DNA of 54,501 bases. It comes from Spirochaetota bacterium. GTDB taxonomy: Bacteria > Spirochaetota > Brachyspiria > Brachyspirales > JACRPF01. The stretch spans positions 1-54,501 of the forward strand of contig JBBTBY010000008.1 in the NCBI GenBank assembly GCA_038043445.1. The letters run 5' to 3'. A program made the position numbers and the translations under genes. How positions within the stretch are numbered: the stretch's first letter is position 1; every line of letters starts with the position of its first letter. The notes beneath the pieces were generated by a model. That model made no database searches and was not told where the DNA came from. It saw only the letters and a program-made list of their open reading frames with translations. This document shows positions 18,398-25,817 of the stretch, piece by piece.

Positions 18398-19369
18398 TCA
18401 ATCGGAACACCATGTATCCGTCAAGTATGCATTGTCATACCGCTGCCCTCCAATAACCCACAATTTATTCATAAACCCGGAGACATAAGAACCTGAACGG
18501 CGCGAAAAACCCGCGTTGAGCGTGGCGTAATTCCAAGAACCGTTATAATACCAGACATCGTTCGATGCAAAACTTACGGATGAACTTGATTGACCACCGA
18601 TAAGCCATATTTTCCCCCCGACCAACGTGCTTGAGCAATAATACCGATTACCGCCAGGGAAAGTTCCGGCTGACGTCCATGTAATTCCATTGGTCGAATA
18701 CCACATATCATTCAATGCTGCAACGCCGGTCCAGCCCCCGATGATCCACATCCTATCGTTGTAGACGACAGCACTATGAGCCCAACGTGCGGAAAATGCC
18801 GCGGAGGCAGTGGCCGACGTCCAAGTTAATCCGTCGCTTGTGTAATAGACATCGTTCAGTGCTCCGCCGGCTCCTCCGCCAATCAGCCACATCTTTCCGT
18901 TATACACAAGCATTTGATGAGCGTTACGAGCAGAAAATCCCGGCGATGTTGTCTCCTGCGTCCAATTGGTGCCATCGGATGAACTATATACATCGCCCTT
19001 GTTCACCCCGTCATATCCCGCAGTGACCCAAATTTTACCGTTGAACACCGCTGATGCGCATCCATATCGACCGCTCGCCCACAGCGACGAAGTCGCCTGA
19101 TACCACGTAATACCGTCGGACGACCGATATACATCGTTCACGTACGGGGCTGACCCCCCGATAAGCCACATATTGCCATTGAATTCGACGATACTTCCGA
19201 ATCCCCTTCCGGCAAACGATCCGGTCGCTTTTTGCGTCCAATTGTTTCCTGAAACGATAATATTCGTGTTTCTAGGATCGTATGGATTGATCCTGCCAAT
19301 TTTCACCGGAAGGCATCCAATCATTGTCATAATGCCCACGGAAAACGCACATCCGATCATGGACCTCAT
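18398..19369 (-). CDS. Six-bladed Kelch-repeat lipoprotein (paralogue 2), 323 aa
   Basis: The signal ends in TMIGC (about residue 19). About six blades follow with the core NDVYRSSDGITW, GDVYSSSDGTNW, NDVYYTSDGLTW, NDMWYSTNGITW and partial last strands. GGAGG is placed well before the ATG. It lies next to the CsgG-like gene on the same strand, 67 bases downstream of its stop. It shares the WYSTDGxxW pattern with the other two Kelch lipoproteins, so all three derive from one ancestor. Confidence 0.8.
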   Translation of the reverse strand: MRSMIGCAFSVGIMTMIGCLPVKIGRINPYDPRNTNIIVSGNNWTQKATGSFAGRGFGSIVEFNGNMWLIGGSAPYVNDVYRSSDGITWYQATSSLWASGRYGCASAVFNGKIWVTAGYDGVNKGDVYSSSDGTNWTQETTSPGFSARNAHQMLVYNGKMWLIGGGAGGALNDVYYTSDGLTWTSATASAAFSARWAHSAVVYNDRMWIIGGWTGVAALNDMWYSTNGITWTSAGTFPGGNRYYCSSTLVGGKIWLIGGQSSSSVSFASNDVWYYNGSWNYATLNAGFSRRSGSYVSGFMNKLWVIGGQRYDNAYLTDTWCSD

Positions 19370-19436
19370 TTCGTACCTCCTTAACCAAAAGTGAGTGAAT
19401 ATATCATTTCGATTGATAATCGATGATGCATGTCAT

Positions 19437-20297
19437 CTAGAACCGCATGAACATCGCAATAGCAATGCTGTCCGTGGTAATATTAGGCATAACCGAGACC
19501 GTCGGAATTGTATCCGGCATGAACAGCCACCAGGTAAATAGTCCCGCCGCTATCGCATAGCAGGACCAGGCAGAAATGTTCAGTATGGTCGCTCGGGTGC
19601 CGCGCTCATTGAACACCGTTTCGTACTGCGAATACAACGTGTCGTAATTGCTCGTGGCGTTCCGGTACAGCTGCTCGGCCGCATTGACCGCCGAATAATC
19701 AAGAAATCCGAAGATATTCATCGCGCCGCCGGCCGCTGCGACGCCGATGCTGGAAAAGAACACTATCGTTTTTGCGTTTATCCCTTTTGCGTCCCCTTTC
19801 TGCTCCGCTGCCGGCGGGCGAATGACCGGCTTCGGCGTATCTGTTCGTGCGAGCGTTTCGGCGATGGTCTTGACATTGTCGATCGCCTGATCGATCTTTG
19901 AGAACCGCTCCTGCGCCGTTTTGACTATTTTGCTCGTTTCAACATCGGCAAGGCCGACACTGACTATATAGGAATCCCCGAGCTTCATGAGTGAGCCATA
20001 GAACATATACTGCATGTTAAGGACCCTGCCGATCTTCACCGCGCATTCGCTTTCCGTGCAGCCGCTTTTCTGGAATTCCTGCTCTTTGAGGATGGCACCC
20101 ATATTGTTCCGGTCAAGTACATCGAATTGACCGTTGTCGACCACGGCATTGCGGAAGAGCTCACTTACCACGTCGGCATCGCTTGCGCTTACCCCTTTTG
20201 CCTGAAAAGGCAGTATGCCGACACGGGTTCTCTGGGCCGAGAATACCGCCGAAACAGACATTACTGACAGAAATAAAGCGAGGAGGGGTTTATGCAT
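19437..20297 (-). CDS. CsgG/LpoB-like exported protein, 286 aa
   Basis: A signal peptide (MHKPLLALFLSVMSVSAVFS) is followed by RVGILPFQAKGVSASDADVV, then DNGQFDVLDRNNMGAILKEQ and CTESECAVKIGRVLNMQYMF, the pattern of the CsgG / LpoB-like domain. A C-terminal part of about 120 residues holds two hydrophobic segments (IVFFSSIGVAAAGGAMN and CYAIAAGLFTWWLF), so it is probably a membrane protein of the envelope, not a classic CsgG pore. AAAGGA precedes the ATG, and a strong promoter lies upstream. The partner may be the barrel protein at 22095 that has a similar domain. Confidence 0.75.
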   Translation of the reverse strand: MHKPLLALFLSVMSVSAVFSAQRTRVGILPFQAKGVSASDADVVSELFRNAVVDNGQFDVLDRNNMGAILKEQEFQKSGCTESECAVKIGRVLNMQYMFYGSLMKLGDSYIVSVGLADVETSKIVKTAQERFSKIDQAIDNVKTIAETLARTDTPKPVIRPPAAEQKGDAKGINAKTIVFFSSIGVAAAGGAMNIFGFLDYSAVNAAEQLYRNATSNYDTLYSQYETVFNERGTRATILNISAWSCYAIAAGLFTWWLFMPDTIPTVSVMPNITTDSIAIAMFMRF

Positions 20298-20341
20298 GCA
20301 GAATCCTTTACGACCGACGTCTCACACCAAAACCTGTGGTT

Positions 20342-20370
20342 AGTATAATGCATTGCAAAACGCTTGTCAA
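20342..20370 (-). promoter_or_regulatory. Strong promoter of the CsgG-like gene
   Basis: On the - strand TTGACA (20370-20365) and TATACT (20347-20342) are exactly 17 bp apart, about 45 bases upstream of the ATG at 20297. Confidence 0.65.
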
Positions 20371-20387
20371 ATCATCGCGCCAGTGCT

Positions 20388-20520
20388 GGATCGCAATTCG
20401 TATGAAAAATGCACGTGAATCACACCGAATTAACCGGTTGTGAGGGATAGCGGTAATTGTTTCTATATCCCCTTCTGGAGCAGCCTTTGTTATGGATTGC
20501 AGAGGACCTTGCGGATTGCA
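20388..20520. repeat. GGATTGCA repeats upstream of Kelch gene 3
   Basis: GGATTGCA occurs at 20494-20501 and 20513-20520, 19 bp apart, with a one-mismatch copy GGATCGCA at 20388-20395. The two exact copies lie just upstream of the -35 box at 20529, a suitable place for an activator. The rest of this 280-base intergenic region shows only the two promoters and no gene. Confidence 0.35.
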
Positions 20521-20528
20521 CTTTTCAA

Positions 20529-20557
20529 TTTACAGTTCGTATACATTGGTATATAAT
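20529..20557 (+). promoter_or_regulatory. Promoter of Kelch lipoprotein 3
   Basis: TTTACA (20529-20534) and TATAAT (20552-20557) with 17 bp spacing; the start codon follows 20 bases downstream. Confidence 0.6.
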
Positions 20558-20577
20558 TAACCTTGGAGGGTACGAAA

Positions 20578-21576
20578 ATGAAGCGTATAGCAGTGCTTTT
20601 CGCGGCAATGAGCGTAACGGTATTGGTGAGTATTGGATGCGGGAATATCAACCCATTGAATGTCCTCAACAACCTGCTCGGGGGAACGAACTTCATAACG
20701 CCAACATTACCCATCGGCGACACGTGGGTACAGGCGACCGTCGGAACGCCTTATCCCGGGCGTGCAGGACATCGTATGCTCACGTATAATAATAAAATGT
20801 GGGTGATGACCGGCTCGCTCGGAGCGACCTATTCAAATGATGTGTGGAGTTCATCGACGGGGAGCAATTGGACCTTGGAAACAGATTCAGCGTTCACGAC
20901 GGCGGGAAGACTTCATAGCGGTGCTGCGGTGTTTCATAGCGCAATGTGGGTCATCGGTGGTAATATCCCCGGCACGTCGTATTCGAACGATGTGTGGTAT
21001 TCGCTCAATGGTTCATCATGGACGAAGGTCGGCACTTTTTCGCTCCCGCGGTACGGACACACATTGCTTGTGTATAACAGCAAGCTGTGGCTCATAGGGG
21101 GAGAGACCGCGTCATCGGTGACGAATGATGTCTGGTATTCTTCGGATGGCACCAATTGGTCATGCGCGACGAACTCTGCCGCTTTTTCCAAGCGCTTATT
21201 CCATTATGCCGTGGTCTTTCTGAACAAAATGTGGGTCATCAACGGGTATACCGGGTCGGGATACCTCAATGATGTATGGTATTCAACTGACGGCGCTGAA
21301 TGGACGCAGGCTTCCGCGGCACCGTTCTCGGCACGGCATACATCATCTACGCTTGTCTTGAACGAGCGCTTATACGTTATGGGCGGATTCAATGGAAGCT
21401 ATCTGAACGATGTGTACTATACCACGAACGGCAATAATTGGACGACGATGACAATGTCAACGCCGTTCACAGCCCGAAGCGCTCGCGGATGTACCGTGTT
21501 CAAGGATAAACTATGGGTGAGCGGCGGAAATATCGCCGGCAGTCACTACAATGACGTCTGGTCATCAGGCGATTGA
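20578..21576 (+). CDS. Six-bladed Kelch-repeat lipoprotein (paralogue 3), 332 aa
   Basis: I start it at 20578 (GGAGGG at good distance, MKRIAVLF), not at the in-frame ATG at 20563. The lipobox is VLVSIGC. Six clear blades follow: NDVWSSSTGSNW, NDVWYSLNGSSW, NDVWYSSDGTNW, NDVWYSTDGAEW, NDVYYTTNGNNW and a last partial NDVWSSGD at the very end, which would close the ring with the first strand. Blades carry RxxHxxLVYNxKLWLIGG-like strands. It is monocistronic with a promoter and a strong terminator. Function unknown; surface glycan or protein binding is the likely class of role. Confidence 0.82.
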   Translation: MKRIAVLFAAMSVTVLVSIGCGNINPLNVLNNLLGGTNFITPTLPIGDTWVQATVGTPYPGRAGHRMLTYNNKMWVMTGSLGATYSNDVWSSSTGSNWTLETDSAFTTAGRLHSGAAVFHSAMWVIGGNIPGTSYSNDVWYSLNGSSWTKVGTFSLPRYGHTLLVYNSKLWLIGGETASSVTNDVWYSSDGTNWSCATNSAAFSKRLFHYAVVFLNKMWVINGYTGSGYLNDVWYSTDGAEWTQASAAPFSARHTSSTLVLNERLYVMGGFNGSYLNDVYYTTNGNNWTTMTMSTPFTARSARGCTVFKDKLWVSGGNIAGSHYNDVWSSGD

Positions 21577-21596
21577 TACGAATAGCGCTGCGATCG

Positions 21597-21630
21597 AAAA
21601 AAGCCCCCGGGTCATCTCGGGGGCTTTTTT
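21597..21630 (+). terminator. Rho-independent terminator after Kelch gene 3
   Basis: AAAAAAGCCCCCG (21597-21609) pairs fully with CGGGGGCTTTTTT (21618-21630) around an 8-base loop. The T-run follows the stem, and A-runs make it usable from either side. Confidence 0.85.
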
Positions 21631-21712
21631 CAATGCGTGCCCGAGAGGACACATCAGACAGAGCAATAACCCGCACTCCTGATCGATCTCGAGTGAGTAT
21701 GCACGCGGCGCA

Positions 21713-21741
21713 TTTACAAATCACCGTATCGGGTGTATACA
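21713..21741 (+). promoter_or_regulatory. Promoter placed for a possible leaderless start
   Basis: TTTACA (21713-21718) and TATACA (21736-21741), 17 bp apart. Only six bases separate the -10 box from the ATG at 21748, so transcription would begin at or next to the start codon. Confidence 0.5.
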
Positions 21742-21747
21742 ATGTGT

Positions 21748-22098
21748 ATGAAGAAGCCAGCAGTTAAGGCCATCGTGATATCGCTGTTCTCTGCCGTTGT
21801 GGCCCTCGGGTACTCCGCCGCGGATACGAACGTGTATCTGATCAATCAGAATTTCTTTCACGAAGGAAGCGCCGTCCTCGCCGTTCGCGTCATCGGCACA
21901 TCCGCCGCGGATATCGCCATTATCGACAGGGCGGGTGCCGTGCGCGGCCGCCCGATATACGCCGGGACAAGCGGCTCGGACACGTTATACCAGTTCACTG
22001 TCGTACCTGCATTGGGTTCAGGGACTTATCTCATCTATCTGCGTGTCGGCAGCACCGTATACCGGCGGCCATTCATCGTATACAGGACACAGCCATGA
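21748..22098 (+). CDS. Small exported protein, 116 aa, unknown
   Basis: A signal peptide (MKKPAVKAIVISLFSAVVAL, cleavage near YSAA) precedes about 90 residues of likely beta-structure: NVYLINQNFFHEGS, VLAVRVIGTS, YQFTVVPALGSGTYLIYLRV and RRPFIVYR. The last part resembles a small Ig-like or fibronectin-like sandwich ending, but I do not recognise a named family. No ribosome site is seen, consistent with the promoter position. Its TGA overlaps the next ATG (ATGA), so it is coupled to the barrel/CsgG-like protein and probably works with it. Confidence 0.65.
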   Translation: MKKPAVKAIVISLFSAVVALGYSAADTNVYLINQNFFHEGSAVLAVRVIGTSAADIAIIDRAGAVRGRPIYAGTSGSDTLYQFTVVPALGSGTYLIYLRVGSTVYRRPFIVYRTQP

Positions 22099-23465
22099 CC
22101 AATATCGCCGCCGCGGTCATGCTTGCATTCGCTCCGCTGTCATATCAGCCGGAGTATCGCCTGCCGGCATCGGTCATGGCGCTTGAGGAAAGGACACTTG
22201 TCCAGGTGCGCTATGAACTTATGAGCGAATGGGCACATCATGCCGTGCTTTCAGCGGTCATCCCATTACCGATACCGTTCATTACCATAGGCGGTTCCTA
22301 TGACACCTGTATCGAGGATATAGGCGCTTTTGTGAACGGTTATACAGCGGCGGCAGAGACACTGCTGTCGTATGAATCGACATTGCGCATCGGGGCTACG
22401 CTCACGTTCATTCGCGGTCTTTCCCTCGGATTATCGTTCGAAGAGGACTTGGACATACTCGCGAACAATCCCGTGTATCAGCCTTATCTATCCGCCGGTG
22501 CGCAGTATGATATCGATCTGCCCTTGCTGCAGGGCACGGTAGCGGTGGGCGTCAACGATATCGCGCTTGCCAGGGTCCCGGTGTTCAACATGTCGGCAAT
22601 GGCGGAATATCGTCCGCTGCCGTTCCTGGCCGTGCGTTATGTGTTCGATAAGCAGGAGAATGTCCTTACGCATCGTCTTGCCGTCGGAGCGGTGTTCGGC
22701 GCCGTGGGGTTCACTGCGACAGGCGCCTTCGACGGAACATCGTTTTCCGTTTCCTGCGGGGTCCCGTTCTCTGTTCTCAAAGACCCGTCGGTTATCGTTG
22801 CGGTCACCGGACGCTATCATCCCCTCCTCGGCGTGGAGGGCGGTGTGTCGACATCGATGCTTTTCGGGGACGTGCATGCCCGTAACGGGTTCATCGGCGT
22901 TCCGCCTCATGCCGGCGAGCATCGGACGAATACCGCGGAAAAGAACGCGGATGCCCCCGCGGAGAATGAACGAAGGGAAAAAGCCGCCGATATCGCGCAG
23001 CGAGAACGCATGCTCAAGCGCCTCACCGTCCTGCCTTTTCGGAACGACGGACTGAGATCGTATGAATACCTGAAACGCACCATCGTCTCGGCGATCAGCG
23101 CACAGCTCGTGAAGAACGCCGGTTTTCAGACGATACCCTATGACACCGTGATCGATACGTTCACGAAAAAAGGCGTAGCACCCGAGCGCGCCGGACTTAC
23201 TCCGGAGACCGCCGCGCTCATCCAGACCACGTTCACTTCCGGATTCGCCGTCACCGGCGATATCGTCGTTACCGGCGGTGCCGTGCGTATCACGGCGGTG
23301 CTCTATGACACCCAGACGTGCTCGGTCATCGACATGTTCATCGAGAACTGCGCGGCCGGGGACAGACCCCTCTTCAACGCACTTGACGTCCTCGGTGCGC
23401 GCATACAATCCCGATTATGCGTACTGGCGTCAGAGCGCGAAAAGAGCGCGCGGAAAGGCGGATAG
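22095..23465 (+). CDS. Outer-membrane barrel-like protein with C-terminal CsgG-like domain, 456 aa
   Basis: The N-terminal part (about residues 20-275) alternates short hydrophobic and polar strands with many Tyr/Gly, like an outer-membrane barrel. A polar, charged linker follows (about 275-305). The C-terminal part starts RLTVLPFRNDGLRSYEYL and continues SAISAQLVKNAGFQTIPYDT and GFAVTGDIVVTGGAVRITAV, the shape of a CsgG/TolB-N-like alpha-beta domain (about 308-440). A hydrophobic segment near the start is a weak signal sequence. Barrel plus CsgG-like fusion is unusual; the CsgG-like gene at 19437 may be its partner. Confidence in the exact family is moderate. Confidence 0.6.
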   Translation: MTNIAAAVMLAFAPLSYQPEYRLPASVMALEERTLVQVRYELMSEWAHHAVLSAVIPLPIPFITIGGSYDTCIEDIGAFVNGYTAAAETLLSYESTLRIGATLTFIRGLSLGLSFEEDLDILANNPVYQPYLSAGAQYDIDLPLLQGTVAVGVNDIALARVPVFNMSAMAEYRPLPFLAVRYVFDKQENVLTHRLAVGAVFGAVGFTATGAFDGTSFSVSCGVPFSVLKDPSVIVAVTGRYHPLLGVEGGVSTSMLFGDVHARNGFIGVPPHAGEHRTNTAEKNADAPAENERREKAADIAQRERMLKRLTVLPFRNDGLRSYEYLKRTIVSAISAQLVKNAGFQTIPYDTVIDTFTKKGVAPERAGLTPETAALIQTTFTSGFAVTGDIVVTGGAVRITAVLYDTQTCSVIDMFIENCAAGDRPLFNALDVLGARIQSRLCVLASEREKSARKGG

Positions 23466-23512
23466 ACCCGCCCGTGCATCGAATGAATGCCGAACGCCGG
23501 TCCATGATATGA

Positions 23513-25030
23513 TCATTCCTGCTTAGTATCACTTCGATCGGCCGCGTCATGGTGCAGTTTTCCCCCGCGTACGAAGAACGCACCGTCCGCAGTATATTCC
23601 TGCTGAGGATAACGGGCTGCAGCGGTGCACGCCGCACCGTTCCCATCGAAACGGAACGTTGATTCCGCCATGATCGTCACACCCGCTGCATCAGCGTACA
23701 AACGCGCTTCGATGAACCTTCCCGTAAGCTCTCGGCGCCACTCTACAACGCGCCTCGGGATATCATAGCGGACAAGAACGCCGGACGGTGAAACGGCATA
23801 CAAGCTGCCGCCATGTACGGCGATGTCCGAAAAGTTCATGTCGATAATGCGTTCCCGGTGTACGATGCGGTACAGTGAGAATATGACGAGGTATCCGTCG
23901 CTGTTCACCGCGCAGAACGTATCGCCGGAGCGGCGTATGGAGGAGTTCCTGAGCGTACCGGTCGGGAGCGAACCCGCTATGCGCATGGCTTTGGTGTCGA
24001 TAATGTGCGTGGTATCATCATTCGCATTCACGGCGATATACGGCATTCCGCGGCCGAACACGCACGGACGCGAGGATACCGGTGCCGGGAGGACGAGGGT
24101 TCTCCGCTCGCTGCGCGTTATGGTCTCGAATGTTCCGTCGCTGTACACAAGCGCCGCCGTGTCCGCCGACAGCGCGGTCACCGTGCTCGGTTCGCGCGCA
24201 AGCGTGACCGCCCACACGCCGCCATCAATCACCGTGTGTTCAATGCGCGGCCCCCTTGTCGAGGGCATCTCCGGCAGCGATTCCATATTCGGTGTGAAAT
24301 AATCCGCAACGGGTACCGCGGCACTGATGTATTGTCCCTTTTTCTGAAGCGATACATCGCCGAAGATGACACGGTAATTGCTTTCGTCAATGACGACGCG
24401 TTCGCCCGAACTGAGCACGATGCTGTTCGACAGGCAGGAGACGAGCACCTTGCCGGAATCAAGCGATATACCGACCGATGCCGCATTCTGTTCGACAAGG
24501 AAACGCGTGCCCACCACCGAAACGGTCACCGGCAGTACGCCGAGATGGAGAGTGACGGTCACTGGTTTTTGCTGCGGCAGGACCGCGAATGCGCATGCCC
24601 CGTTCTTGAGCGTAAAGCGCTCACCCGACGAACCGGAAGCGGGAATAATGGCAAGCGCCGTCCGTTTTCCGAGCGAAAGTACGCCGATACGCCCGTTCGC
24701 GATAACGGTGCGCGTATCGTCGGTCGATACGGCGATCGTTCCGTTGTGAGAACGTATGGGGACCTGTGAAAAGCCCCCCGGCTGCGGGACTGCGCGATAC
24801 TGGGGGCGCAGCGCAAGGGTAATGAAAACGGCGACAACGGCGCACGCGCTCATTACAGGCATAAGCACGCGAAAAAATGGAATATATCCCTTTGCCGGGG
24901 AAAGCACCTCTGCTTTCGCTTTATACTGCAGGAACGATTGGAATGACGGCGGTGGTATCGACCCGTCCCGGGTACGTTTACGCGAGAGAAGCCCTTCGAC
25001 AGTGAGGGACTCATTGTGTTTCAGTGACAT
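23513..25030 (-). CDS. FecR-domain anti-sigma-type protein with propeller-like C-terminus, 505 aa
   Basis: I use the ATG at 25030 (AAGGGGG before it); the frame is open further upstream only inside the sigma gene. The first 50 residues are cytoplasmic (MSLKHNESLTVEGLLSRK), one membrane helix follows (about 52-74), then a FecR domain (about 95-215: NGACAFAVLPQQKP, SVVGTRFLVEQ, ISLDSGKVLVSC). The second half (about 240-505) has repeated short strands (ALVYSDGTFET, TFCAVNSDGYLVIFSL, GSLYAVSPSGVLVRYDI) like a WD40/PQQ propeller. It overlaps the sigma gene by 20 bases, the usual sigma/anti-sigma layout, so it probably senses an envelope signal. Confidence 0.75.
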   Translation of the reverse strand: MSLKHNESLTVEGLLSRKRTRDGSIPPPSFQSFLQYKAKAEVLSPAKGYIPFFRVLMPVMSACAVVAVFITLALRPQYRAVPQPGGFSQVPIRSHNGTIAVSTDDTRTVIANGRIGVLSLGKRTALAIIPASGSSGERFTLKNGACAFAVLPQQKPVTVTLHLGVLPVTVSVVGTRFLVEQNAASVGISLDSGKVLVSCLSNSIVLSSGERVVIDESNYRVIFGDVSLQKKGQYISAAVPVADYFTPNMESLPEMPSTRGPRIEHTVIDGGVWAVTLAREPSTVTALSADTAALVYSDGTFETITRSERRTLVLPAPVSSRPCVFGRGMPYIAVNANDDTTHIIDTKAMRIAGSLPTGTLRNSSIRRSGDTFCAVNSDGYLVIFSLYRIVHRERIIDMNFSDIAVHGGSLYAVSPSGVLVRYDIPRRVVEWRRELTGRFIEARLYADAAGVTIMAESTFRFDGNGAACTAAARYPQQEYTADGAFFVRGGKLHHDAADRSDTKQE

Positions 25031-25622
25031 GATACCCCCTTGTCTGCATTCGTTCACGAAGCAGACCGCAGGCTTTTTCCACCTTATATTTGACGTTACG
25101 AAGGCTTTCACCGCAGATATCGCTTATCTCGTTGTACTGAAGCCCGTCATAGAATCGCATGAGCATGATGCTTCGCAGCCCGACGGGAAGTGCCTTAAGC
25201 TCGTCAGTCAATACGCTCATCTGTTCTTTGTCTATCATTGCATCCTCAATGCTCACCCGGTCATCCCCGACGGTCTCGGCGATAGATTCCTCCGTCTCCT
25301 CGGTCATCCGTGCCATGTTCACGCTGCGCTTGATCTTGCGGTATCGGTCGATAAGAAGGTTGTTGATCATTCTATAAAGGTAGGTCTCGAATTTGCAGCG
25401 GAAATCGAATTTCGGCAGGATGGTATAGACCTTGAACATCACTTCCTGGAACAGATCGCGCGCTGTTTCATCGGAACCGACCCTGGCAAGGATGAAATAG
25501 AATATCCGATCTTTGTAAAGCTCGTATACCGGAGAGAACGATGCGTCGTCGCCTTTTCGCTGGAATTCTTCTATGATCGCCCGGTTTTCGCTCTCGCGCC
25601 CCGGCGTTGTATTACCGCGCAT
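25011..25622 (-). CDS. ECF-family RNA polymerase sigma factor, 203 aa
   Basis: Region 2 is seen in VYELYKDRIFYFILARVGS and DLFQEVMFKVYTILPKF plus YLYRMINNLLIDRYRK; region 4 in RSIMLMRFYDGLQYNEISDI and the following helix SLRNVKYKVEKA, which reads the -35 box. Region 3 is missing, as in ECF sigma factors. It is followed, with 20-base overlap, by the FecR-type protein that likely holds it at the membrane. The ATG at 25622 has no strong Shine-Dalgarno; a short open frame upstream ends TAATG over it. Confidence 0.88.
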   Translation of the reverse strand: MRGNTTPGRESENRAIIEEFQRKGDDASFSPVYELYKDRIFYFILARVGSDETARDLFQEVMFKVYTILPKFDFRCKFETYLYRMINNLLIDRYRKIKRSVNMARMTEETEESIAETVGDDRVSIEDAMIDKEQMSVLTDELKALPVGLRSIMLMRFYDGLQYNEISDICGESLRNVKYKVEKACGLLRERMQTRGYHVTETQ

Positions 25623-25651
25623 TATACATACTTTCGGAAAGGATGACCGGA

Positions 25652-25680
25652 AGTATACATCCGCCCCGCCTTAATTTCAA
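25652..25680 (-). promoter_or_regulatory. Promoter of the sigma/FecR operon
   Basis: On the - strand TTGAAA (25680-25675) and TATACT (25657-25652), 17 bp apart, giving a leader of about 23 bases. It looks like a housekeeping promoter, not an ECF-type one. Confidence 0.5.
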
Positions 25681-25817
25681 CATGGCTTTCAAAGAACATC
25701 TTTCCCGGTATAGGCACCGGTAAAGGCCCCTTCGGTACATAGCAACGCACCCGAAAAACCTTCTTTAATTGTATACGCACGAATAATGGATTAGTGCAAA
25801 ATGCGCGGCGGGATGAT

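Noticed and set aside
18398-21576. DNA repeats inside the Kelch genes as a mobile or CRISPR-like element
   Set aside because: They are explained by the repeated blades of the proteins.
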